A stretch of 64,000 nucleotides of DNA from the NCBI RefSeq assembly GCF_004295345.1, contig NZ_CP036200.1, positions 1,054,001 to 1,118,000 of the forward strand, in the 5' to 3' direction. Below, one piece after another: positions 17,842-25,164 of this stretch. Source of the stretch: Shewanella maritima (GTDB taxonomy: Bacteria; Pseudomonadota; Gammaproteobacteria; Enterobacterales; Shewanellaceae). The notes under the pieces are model-generated. The model worked only from the letters and a program-made list of their open reading frames with translations. It had not been told where the DNA came from and searched no databases. Position 1 is the first letter of the stretch. Every line of letters starts with the position of its first letter. The position numbers and the translations under genes are program-made.

Positions 17842-19146
17842 CTACACTTGAGCGCAGCGACTGCGACTTACATTGCGAGCCAGTTTTGCTAACGCGGTTA
17901 ACCCCATAAATACCGCAAGTGTTGGAATAATCCACGCGGCATTGTATTGGTATAGCGGTAAGTATTGATTAAATGCTTGCTCTAGATCCGCTGGCATCTG
18001 ACCTAAGATGTTTAACGCATCAATCACACCAAATAAGATTGCCGTCATTACCGTTGTTCCCCACACCATTAAATTAAACGGCTTATGTTTGTAGAACACG
18101 GCTAACGCTACAACACTAATGGTCACAGGGTGCAGTACCACCACCAGCGGTAAGGTGATTTCAATTAACTTAGCTAAGCCTACGTTAGCAACAACCGTAG
18201 TTACTGCCACAATAGTAACTACAGCTGGCTTGTAGCTAACAAACTTAAAGTTATCACTAAAGTACTTAGCGCTCGCGCAGCTAAGGCCAATTGCCGTGGT
18301 TAGACAAGCTAACGTCATGATTGCGCCAAGTAAAATTGCGCCTGTATTGCCGTACATCCACTGAGTGTAGCTAGACAACAGTTCACCACCGTTGCTCACC
18401 TGAGCGCCATATTGGCTACCAATCCATGCCATTGCCATATATAACGCAGTAATGATACTGGCATACACAACCACAATCTTGCTCATTTCTCTGGTTAACG
18501 AGCCAGAATCTGCGTTCATGCGCTGACTGATAATCGCAATAACTAAGCCACCAAAACCAATTGCGCCTAACACGTCCATAGTCATATAACCTTCACTTAA
18601 GCCAGAAGCAAAAGCAGATTCAAGGTAACGAGCAGATACGTCAGTTGGGGTGCCGTGAGGCATCATGTAAACACTTACAATCAAAACCACGAAGATAGTG
18701 ATTAAACACGGGGTGATTAGCTTACCGACCCTGTCCATCAACTTGCTTGGTGACAAAGCAAAAAACAAGGTGATAGCCGCAAACACTAAGGTAACGAACG
18801 GCATTAAATCATCGCCGTAGAATGGCTTAGCAGTAAACTCATATGCCACGCTGAAGGTACGCGGCATATTGAAAAATGGACCAATGGTCAGGAACAAGGT
18901 GCTCCAAAAGGTGAGTTGTAACCACCGCGGTAATTTCTCGGTCACGCCCTCGCCACTGCCCATCCAGGCAATGGCTATCAAGGTAACAGCGGGCAAGCCT
19001 ACCGCAGTTAACAAAAAGCCAATTAACGCTTGAGAAAAGAACTCACCCGATGCAAATCCCAGCATCGGCGGGAAAATAATATTACCAGCCCCTAAAAACA
19101 GTGCGAAAACCATAAAACCAGCAAACAATGTTTGTTGTCTTGTCAC
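17842..19146 (-). CDS. brnQ: branched-chain amino acid transporter BrnQ
   Basis: 434 residues, about 12 hydrophobic segments, the family's usual size. The N-terminus (GFMVFALFLGAGNIIFPPMLG) is a hallmark of LIVCS-family carriers; the pattern FALFLGAGNIIFPP is diagnostic. BrnQ imports leucine, isoleucine and valine with Na+ or H+ across the inner membrane. The start is GTG with GAGG about 7 bp upstream. It is transcribed alone and shares a terminator region with the S8 protease gene, which fits a role in taking up amino acids released by secreted proteases, though that link is only inference. Confidence 0.95.
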   Translation of the reverse strand: MTRQQTLFAGFMVFALFLGAGNIIFPPMLGFASGEFFSQALIGFLLTAVGLPAVTLIAIAWMGSGEGVTEKLPRWLQLTFWSTLFLTIGPFFNMPRTFSVAYEFTAKPFYGDDLMPFVTLVFAAITLFFALSPSKLMDRVGKLITPCLITIFVVLIVSVYMMPHGTPTDVSARYLESAFASGLSEGYMTMDVLGAIGFGGLVIAIISQRMNADSGSLTREMSKIVVVYASIITALYMAMAWIGSQYGAQVSNGGELLSSYTQWMYGNTGAILLGAIMTLACLTTAIGLSCASAKYFSDNFKFVSYKPAVVTIVAVTTVVANVGLAKLIEITLPLVVVLHPVTISVVALAVFYKHKPFNLMVWGTTVMTAILFGVIDALNILGQMPADLEQAFNQYLPLYQYNAAWIIPTLAVFMGLTALAKLARNVSRSRCAQV

Positions 19147-19866
19147 TCGGAGCCTCTCTTGATGAATTTATACAATTTTCTTTATGTTAAAGCCTGAACT
19201 ATTACCAAGAAAGTTAACTACTATTACTAATTCCTATTGATGCCCTTGCGAAAAAATACCGGCAAATTTAACAGCGCCGGCTGTCAGGCCGAATTTATTA
19301 CAAAAGATAAACCCAATAATTTCAGAAACATAACCAATAGCGAAACATCGAAATTGTCAGTTATCCTGTTGGATACAGCTCGATCACCGCGCAAAATTCG
19401 AACTGCAGACTTACCGCTATTCATTGGTTTTTAGTGATATGCCTAGTAAAACCATAAAAACGCTTACTCATTCAAACTGAGTTACAAGGAACGCGTTTGC
19501 CATAAACCGATACTGTAACCGCCAACGACCTTGAATATATTGCTCTCAAAAGTGTAATTGAGTAGCCCGTACAGATTAGTCAGTCTGCAATATTGCATAA
19601 CCTCTCACTAGTAACTTTTCGTCACACAATATCCAATAAAACTGCGGCAAAAACCTTGTTAATCAAGGGTTACATCCTTAACATGGAGTCCACAATAACA
19701 ATATACCGAACGCAGTGAGGCGACTTGTGAGCAAATTGCATAAGCCCCATTAACGACTCGGTAATCCAATCCGTCATTTGCCAAACTGACTTTTGATGAG
19801 TAACAGTCAGATTTAGCAAAAGGCGGATGCAACCAACAACACAAATAACAACAGCAGGGATTCAAC
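19147..19866. other. 720-bp intergenic region, no supported gene
   Basis: This divergent gap between brnQ and the M13 peptidase gene holds the promoters of both. A 65-codon frame at 19237-19434 lacks a ribosome binding site and any recognisable domain. A small hairpin CCTTG-TTAAT-CAAGG lies near 19652-19666. The gap is long for this window and could hold a small RNA, but I see no terminator to support one. Confidence 0.4.
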
Positions 19867-21969
19867 ATGAAAAAACTAGTTATTAGTGGCCTGTGCGCCT
19901 CACTAATTGCAAGTCTTAGTGCATGTAACTCAGAAAAAGCACCTGAACCACAAGCCGCTGAAACACCAGTGCCGCAAGTCGCTAAAAAGCCAGCAGCGGC
20001 TGCAGTTGAGCAAGCGCTAACATCAGGTATCGATTTCGAAAACATTGATAAAAGTGTCCGCCCACAAGACGACTTCTACTTATACGTGAACGGCGGCTGG
20101 CTGAAAACAGCTGAAATCCCAGGCGATCGCACGAACATTGGCGCATTTTACGACCTACGCGAAAAAGCCCGTGAAGACGTAAAAGCGATTATTGAAGACG
20201 TAAGTGCCACTGAAAACCTAGAAATGGGTAGTGACGAGCAAAAAGTAGCTGACCTTTACCGCGCATTTATGGATGTTGAAACCTTAAACAAGCTAGGTAT
20301 CAAACCAATCCAGCCAACGCTTGATAAAATTGCCGGCCTAAAAGACAAAGCTGCGATAACAGCCTTCTTTGGTGAAAGCCAGGTTAATGGCGGCGGCACC
20401 CCACTTGCATTTTACATCAACCCAGACGCAAAGGACTCAACGCGTTACGCAACTCACATCTGGCAATATGGTTTGAGCCTGCCAGAAAAAGACTATTACT
20501 TTAATGAAGAAGAGCGCTTCGTAAATATCCGCGCTAAATTCGTTGAGCATATTGAGAAAATGTATGACCTAGCGGGCTTACCAAACGGTAAGCAAGCAGC
20601 GAAAACCATCCTAGCGCTAGAAACAGCGATTGCAGAAAAGCACTGGGATGTAGTTGAAGTACGCGACAGCACCAAGACCTATAACAAGTACCAGGTTAAA
20701 GATCTTGCCAAGCTTGCACCAAACATCAACTGGGATGGTTACTTAAAAGCACTAGGTGGCGACAAGCAAGCTGACATCATTATCAATCAACCAAGCTTCG
20801 TGTCTGGTTTGAGTGAAGTGATCGGCGCTCATAGCTTAGAAGACTGGAAAACCTACCTAACTTGGAACGAGCTAACTCACAGTGCCAGCAACCTAACTGA
20901 AGCACTAGACACTGAAAACTTTGAGTTCTTCTCCAAAACTCTTAACGGTCAAGCTGAACAAGAACCACGTTGGAAGCGCGGCGTAAGCAGTGTCAGTAAC
21001 ACCCTAGGTGAAGTTGTAGGTAAAGTTTACGTTAAGCGTCACTTCGTACCTGAAGCGAAAAAACGCATGACCGAGCTAGTAGAGAACCTACGCAGCGCCT
21101 ATGGTGCGAGCATTGACTCTTTGGACTGGATGAGCGATGCAACTAAGGTTGCCGCAAAAGATAAACTTGCCAAATTCAATCCAAAAATTGGTTACCCTGA
21201 TAAATGGAAAGACTACAGCAAGCTAACCATTGCCGCTGACGACCTAATCGGTAACAAGGTTCGCGCCGCCCAGTTAAGCCATGCACAAAGCGTTGCTAAG
21301 CTTGGTCAGCCTATCGATAAAGGCGAGTGGTTTATGACCCCACAAACCGTGAACGCTTACTACAATCCAACAATGAACGAGATTGTGTTCCCGGCGGCTA
21401 TCTTGCAACCACCATTCTTCAACCTAGCGGCTGAAGATGCGGTTAACTATGGTGGTATCGGCGCGGTTATCGGTCACGAAATGGGCCATGGCTTTGACGA
21501 CCAGGGAGCTAAGTTTGACGGCGAAGGTAACATGCGCGATTGGTGGACAGAGGAAGACCTAAAGGCCTTTACTGAAAAAGGTGCTGCACTTATCGCTCAG
21601 TACGACGGCTACCAAGTTTATGACGATTTAAACGTCAATGGCGAGCTAACCCTAGGTGAGAACATTGGTGACCTTTCAGGCGCAACTATTGCCTACAAGG
21701 CGTATAAGATGTCGCTTAACGGTAAAGAAGCACCGGTAATTGACGGCCTAACAGGCGATGAGCGTTTCTTCATGGGCTTTAGCCAAATCTGGCGCGTGAA
21801 AATGAAAGAAGAAGCAATGCGTAACCGTGTTGCCACTGACCCACATGCACCTGGTCACTTCCGCGCTATTGGCGCACTGTCTAACATGCCAGAGTTCTAC
21901 GAAACATATGGTGTGAAAGAAGGTGACAAGATGTACCTACCACCAGAAAAGCGTGTAAAAATCTGGTAA
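19867..21969 (+). CDS. M13-family zinc endopeptidase (PepO/neprilysin-like) lipoprotein
   Basis: 700 residues. A lipoprotein signal peptide ends in the lipobox LSAC (Cys about 20), so the protein is anchored to a membrane facing the periplasm. A Pro/Ala/Glu-rich linker follows, then the helical M13 N-terminal domain (starts DKSVRPQDDFYLYVNGGWL, about 60). The catalytic domain has the zinc motif HEMGH (His537, Glu538, His541) and third ligand Glu598 with Asp602 in GENIGD. The substrate-binding NAYYN and C-terminal MPEFYETYGV…PPEKRVKIW are also typical. M13 enzymes cut oligopeptides of limited size. Start ATG has AGGG 9 bp upstream. It stands alone, with a terminator 20 bp after the stop. Confidence 0.96.
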   Translation: MKKLVISGLCASLIASLSACNSEKAPEPQAAETPVPQVAKKPAAAAVEQALTSGIDFENIDKSVRPQDDFYLYVNGGWLKTAEIPGDRTNIGAFYDLREKAREDVKAIIEDVSATENLEMGSDEQKVADLYRAFMDVETLNKLGIKPIQPTLDKIAGLKDKAAITAFFGESQVNGGGTPLAFYINPDAKDSTRYATHIWQYGLSLPEKDYYFNEEERFVNIRAKFVEHIEKMYDLAGLPNGKQAAKTILALETAIAEKHWDVVEVRDSTKTYNKYQVKDLAKLAPNINWDGYLKALGGDKQADIIINQPSFVSGLSEVIGAHSLEDWKTYLTWNELTHSASNLTEALDTENFEFFSKTLNGQAEQEPRWKRGVSSVSNTLGEVVGKVYVKRHFVPEAKKRMTELVENLRSAYGASIDSLDWMSDATKVAAKDKLAKFNPKIGYPDKWKDYSKLTIAADDLIGNKVRAAQLSHAQSVAKLGQPIDKGEWFMTPQTVNAYYNPTMNEIVFPAAILQPPFFNLAAEDAVNYGGIGAVIGHEMGHGFDDQGAKFDGEGNMRDWWTEEDLKAFTEKGAALIAQYDGYQVYDDLNVNGELTLGENIGDLSGATIAYKAYKMSLNGKEAPVIDGLTGDERFFMGFSQIWRVKMKEEAMRNRVATDPHAPGHFRAIGALSNMPEFYETYGVKEGDKMYLPPEKRVKIW

Positions 21970-21991
21970 TCACTGCAAGTATTACAATCTT

Positions 21992-22019
21992 AAAAAGGTG
22001 CCTCACGGCACCTTTTTTT
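21992..22019 (+). terminator. terminator after the M13 peptidase gene
   Basis: AAAAAGGTGCC-TCAC-GGCACCTTTTTTT hairpin with T run, 23 bp after the stop. Confidence 0.9.
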
Positions 22020-22218
22020 ACCGATTAACGAAAACTTTGATACTGCCCCCGCGAATTTAAGGTTTCTAAATCAAGTTTAATCTTGCAGGTATTTTCGTTC
22101 AGCAAAGATTCAGTATGCTATAGGTACATTGACATCAATACATTGATATCAGTTATTTTTTGACAGCGATCAACTTACCACTGTCACAGACTGATTAGTT
22201 TCACAAAGAGGTGAATTA

Positions 22219-23001
22219 ATGAATCGATTGTTTCGTACCCTTTTTATTTTTCTTGTCCTGTTAACCACCCGCGGCGCAGTCGCCCAACCAGTGCAAGCCA
22301 AAATTAGTGTCGTCAACTCTAACGGTTATAGCGTCACTCAAGCAGCCCGCAGTGAAGTCGACGAGCTAAATGAACTAGAAGACTTCCAACGTTACTTACC
22401 ATTGCAAAATAGCCGTGACCTTGACGAGTTAATGCAACAAACCGAGGCAGCGCAAAGCGAGCTTGCTAGCCTAATTAATCTTGTCAGTGCACAGACTCAA
22501 ACCCAGGCGATTATCGCCCAGCCAAAATCACGTATTCGCGCAGAGCAAAAAATTGCCACTAAATTTGCTGGTGAAACGGCAAAAATCACCGACCTTGCCC
22601 GTGCAAGCATTGTTGCCAGTGATGTAAGTAGCCTAATGAGCGCCTACAAACAACTGGAACAACATGCTGAAATTGTGCAGCTTAAAAATCGTTTTGCTAA
22701 CCCAAAAGCATCTGGCTATCGCGATCTAAATGCCTTGGTGAAACTGCCTAACAGCCAAATGATTGTTGAAGTGCAATTGCACCTTAATGACATTGCCGAA
22801 ATCAAAAGCGGCGCAGAGCACGACACCTATGTTCAGGTTCAAGCCATTGAAGCAAACGCTAAACGCCAGCAGCGCCAATTGAATGATATTGAAACGGCGC
22901 AAATAACCAAGTTAAGACAAGCCTCTCACAAGCTGTATCACAAAGCGTGGCTTGGCTATAAGCGCCAAAATATTGCAGCTCATACCCTAACGGCGGCTTA
23001 A
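22219..23001 (+). CDS. exported protein with a RelA/SpoT-like nucleotidyltransferase fold
   Basis: 260 residues. A clear signal peptide (1-22, MNRLFRTLFIFLVLLTTRGA then VA) is followed by a helical stretch (about 45-100) and a domain with the RelA/SpoT synthetase pattern. The elements are basic Lys103/Arg105/Arg107 (PKSRIRAEQK), Lys111, Asp125 in KITDLARASI (the DxxxxR Mg-binding strand), Tyr167 in ASGYRDLNALV (the GYR.LH motif) and Glu184-Gln186 in IVEVQLHL (the EiQ motif). These are the positions that bind ATP, metal and acceptor in (p)ppGpp synthetases. I do not know a characterised member with this architecture. Periplasm holds little ATP/GTP, so it may have another acceptor, be translocated further, or be inactive. 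RBS AGAGGTG lies upstream; a terminator follows. Confidence 0.7.
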   Translation: MNRLFRTLFIFLVLLTTRGAVAQPVQAKISVVNSNGYSVTQAARSEVDELNELEDFQRYLPLQNSRDLDELMQQTEAAQSELASLINLVSAQTQTQAIIAQPKSRIRAEQKIATKFAGETAKITDLARASIVASDVSSLMSAYKQLEQHAEIVQLKNRFANPKASGYRDLNALVKLPNSQMIVEVQLHLNDIAEIKSGAEHDTYVQVQAIEANAKRQQRQLNDIETAQITKLRQASHKLYHKAWLGYKRQNIAAHTLTAA

Positions 23002-23040
23002 ACAACGACCATCGTTACTACCGACTCTCCACCAACCTTG

Positions 23041-23067
23041 GCCCACTTTTACAGTGGGCTTTTTTTG
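23041..23067 (+). terminator. terminator after the RelA/SpoT-fold gene
   Basis: GCCCACT-TTTAC-AGTGGGC followed by TTTTTTT. It separates this gene from the SUKH gene downstream. Confidence 0.88.
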
Positions 23068-23170
23068 CCTTGAATAAGCGACACGGCTCATTGAGTCCTA
23101 TTTAACCCTCGGTGATTTGTGGATGTTTTGCTATACTCGCGCTCATTAATTCGAGCCAGTTGAAATATCC

Positions 23171-23572
23171 ATGAACGAAATTATTGAGCAGCTACAAGAG
23201 CTCAGCGAAACCGTGCCAGTGCCGCTTACTCTGCCAACCTTTGAGCAGCTAGTTGAAGTGGAAGAGCAAATTCTGATCTCTCTGCCAAATGCATTAAAAG
23301 AGTACTTACTGTTCGGCAGTGACGTTATTTATGGTGTGTATGAGCCTGTAACGGCATCAGATCCCTACTCTCACACTTATTTACCTGAAGTGACCAGTTA
23401 CGCCTGGTCGATTGGTATGCCACGTGACTTAATTGCGATTTGCCAGCAGGGTGATGATTTCTATTGCATCGACCAAGAAGGTCAGGTGCGCCTATATCAA
23501 GATGGCGACCTTACTGATGACCTTTGGGAGTCAATTTGGGATTGGATTGAAGAGGTTTGGTTAGCTCACTAG
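23171..23572 (+). CDS. SMI1/KNR4 (SUKH) family protein
   Basis: 133 residues, acidic, no signal peptide. The SUKH fold is suggested by the N-terminal LPTFEQLVEVEEQI helix, LPNALKEYLLFGSDVIYG, the central PRDLIAICQQGDDFYCID strand pair (the typical 'aI...Gdg..y.iD' pattern) and the C-terminal WESIWDWIEEVW helix. Members are often immunity proteins against polymorphic toxins, but many stand-alone housekeeping SUKH proteins exist in Gammaproteobacteria. It has its own upstream region after a terminator, so it need not be linked to the exported RelA/SpoT-fold gene. Function is unknown. Confidence 0.8.
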   Translation: MNEIIEQLQELSETVPVPLTLPTFEQLVEVEEQILISLPNALKEYLLFGSDVIYGVYEPVTASDPYSHTYLPEVTSYAWSIGMPRDLIAICQQGDDFYCIDQEGQVRLYQDGDLTDDLWESIWDWIEEVWLAH

Positions 23573-23664
23573 TTCAACTGGTTAGCGCCAAAACAAGATA
23601 CAGTTAATTTTAACGCTAGTGACATATATCGATGCCATTAGCGAAATGCACAAGCGAGATAAAC

Positions 23665-24165
23665 ATGTCAAAGATTACCCCGATGAATGCCATCGAAATG
23701 CAATGCCTGCGTCAATCATTCGCACTCAGCACTGCGCAAATGGCTGAGCTGACCAAGGTTGGCGAAGCAGAAGTCATTTCCTGGGAAAATGGCGAAGCAG
23801 AAGCACCAATGAAAATTCAAAAGCAACTGACTGAAATCGATGACACCATCGAAATGCAGGTGCTTAACACCACTGACGGCATTGAAGCCTTATTTAAAAC
23901 AGAGCCAAAACGCCGTTTAGCTTTTGTGGTTTACCCTTCTCAAGCGATTTACACTCAGTACAACCCTGAGTTTTTAAGCTCACTGCCATTAACAGAGCTG
24001 TACAACACAGCTGCATGGCGCATTAAAAAAGAATGCAAGATTGTACTTGATGTCGAAGTGACGTTAATCCCGCTAGATGTTGAAGCCTACAAAGCCTACC
24101 GAGCAGATAACAACATGAGTGAAAGTCGCGAAAGTCGCGCTAAATGGGCTAAAACCCAATTATAA
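23665..24165 (+). CDS. DUF4447-like protein with N-terminal helix-turn-helix
   Basis: 166 residues from ATG 23665 ([13 protein letters not shown]); a start further upstream at 23632 is in frame but the upstream residues look non-coding, and GAGA precedes 23665. Residues about 8-50 look like a Cro/XRE-type helix-turn-helix ([28 protein letters not shown]). The rest is an alpha/beta domain with no catalytic motif I recognise ([28 protein letters not shown]). The whole resembles the DUF4447 family of Shewanella and relatives; I recall this from general look, not a search. Probably cytoplasmic. It follows SUKH by 92 bp on the same strand and is followed by a terminator. Confidence 0.68.
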   Translation: MSKITPMNAIEMQCLRQSFALSTAQMAELTKVGEAEVISWENGEAEAPMKIQKQLTEIDDTIEMQVLNTTDGIEALFKTEPKRRLAFVVYPSQAIYTQYNPEFLSSLPLTELYNTAAWRIKKECKIVLDVEVTLIPLDVEAYKAYRADNNMSESRESRAKWAKTQL

Positions 24166-24248
24166 TTTGCCCGGCTAGCTTGGCTTGATGCTGTAGCATT
24201 AATGCTAACTTGAAAAAGCGCTAGCAACGAATACTGAAACAAAAACTA

Positions 24249-24274
24249 AAAAAGGAAGCCTTGGCTTCCTTTTT
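24249..24274. terminator. terminator between DUF4447-like and GST genes
   Basis: AAAAAGGAAGCC-TT-GGCTTCCTTTTT perfect hairpin between convergent genes; likely works in both directions. Confidence 0.88.
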
Positions 24275-24300
24275 GTTTAGCTAACGCAGCGCAGTTATGA

Positions 24301-24939
24301 TTACTCTTGTGCTAGCGCGGCTTTAGCAATAGCTTCGGTCTTTTGCAGTGCACTCGCGAGCGCTGGTCGATGCTGCAGTCTATCGCGCAGTGCGGTTAAT
24401 TTAGGAGGCAAGTCTTGCTCAAATACCGTTGCCCACAGCAAGGTTTGTCCGATTAAAATATCACTGTAGGTAATAGCATCACCTAACAAAAACCCATCTT
24501 CCGGCGTCCACTGCTCAGCAATTGCTGCCGCCCTATCAAACTCGAATTTCGCGACTTTCTGCATTTCTGGCAGACGCTGCTCTTCAGGTAAGGCAAATTT
24601 ATGCTTGCCCATGCTCCACAAAGGCTGCTCTAGCTCAGTCATAATAAAACTTACCCAGCGATGATGTTTGGCAGCATCAGCTGTACCTGCCGCAGGTACA
24701 AATGCGCCGCCATAACGCTCAACCAGATACTGCATAATTGCCGCAGACTCAGTCAGCACTATATCGCCGTCGGTGATCACTGGCATCTTGCCGCTTGGGT
24801 TTAATGCTAAAAACTCTGCCGAGCGATTATCGCCCTTAGCAAAGTTTAGAAACTTAAATTCCCACTCAAGATTAAGCTCTTCTAACAGCCATGATATACG
24901 CAGCGCGCGGCTTCGTGGGGTGCCATACAGTGTGATCAT
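24301..24939 (-). CDS. glutathione S-transferase family protein
   Basis: 212 residues, the usual GST length. The thioredoxin-like N-terminal domain (1 to about 78) starts MITLYGTPRSRALRISWLLEEL and has the cis-Pro region GKMPVITDGD and the glutathione-contact LTESAAIMQYL. The all-helical C-terminal domain has the N-cap motif region FLLGDAITYSDILIGQTLLW. The Ser in TPRSRAL is a candidate glutathione-activating residue. GSTs conjugate or reduce electrophiles in the cytoplasm; the substrate cannot be told. Monocistronic. Confidence 0.93.
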   Translation of the reverse strand: MITLYGTPRSRALRISWLLEELNLEWEFKFLNFAKGDNRSAEFLALNPSGKMPVITDGDIVLTESAAIMQYLVERYGGAFVPAAGTADAAKHHRWVSFIMTELEQPLWSMGKHKFALPEEQRLPEMQKVAKFEFDRAAAIAEQWTPEDGFLLGDAITYSDILIGQTLLWATVFEQDLPPKLTALRDRLQHRPALASALQKTEAIAKAALAQE

Positions 24940-25111
24940 CTTAATTCCTTGATAACTAAACCACCTGATTCAGTAGATGGTTTGCTGTTAAAAAATAAAC
25001 ACCGAGTAATTGAACATAGCAGCTTTTCTTTTGAGCTAAAAGGCGAGTTTAAAACTTTTGAAAGAACCCTAACTAGGTATATAACACCAAAACGATGCCC
25101 AGCTTGAGAAC

Positions 25112-25137
25112 AAAAAAGAGCGGCAAATTGCCGCTCT
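25112..25137 (-). terminator. terminator of the TonB-dependent receptor gene
   Basis: On the minus strand AGAGCGGCAA-T-TTGCCGCTCT is followed by a run of T; it lies 28 bp after the receptor stop. Confidence 0.85.
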
Positions 25138-25164
25138 ATTAAAGGTAAAAGTTATCACTAAATA

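Noticed and set aside
19237..19434. 65-codon frame in the brnQ-M13 gap
   Set aside because: No ribosome binding site, no domain, no codon bias; kept only as part of the intergenic note.
19659..20045. 128-codon minus-strand frame overlapping the M13 gene start
   Set aside because: Antisense to the signal peptide and linker of a well-supported lipoprotein gene.
22126..22155. Short direct repeat (ACATTGACATCAAT / ACATTGATATCAGT) before the RelA/SpoT-fold gene
   Set aside because: Too short and imperfect to call an operator; could be chance in an AT-rich leader.
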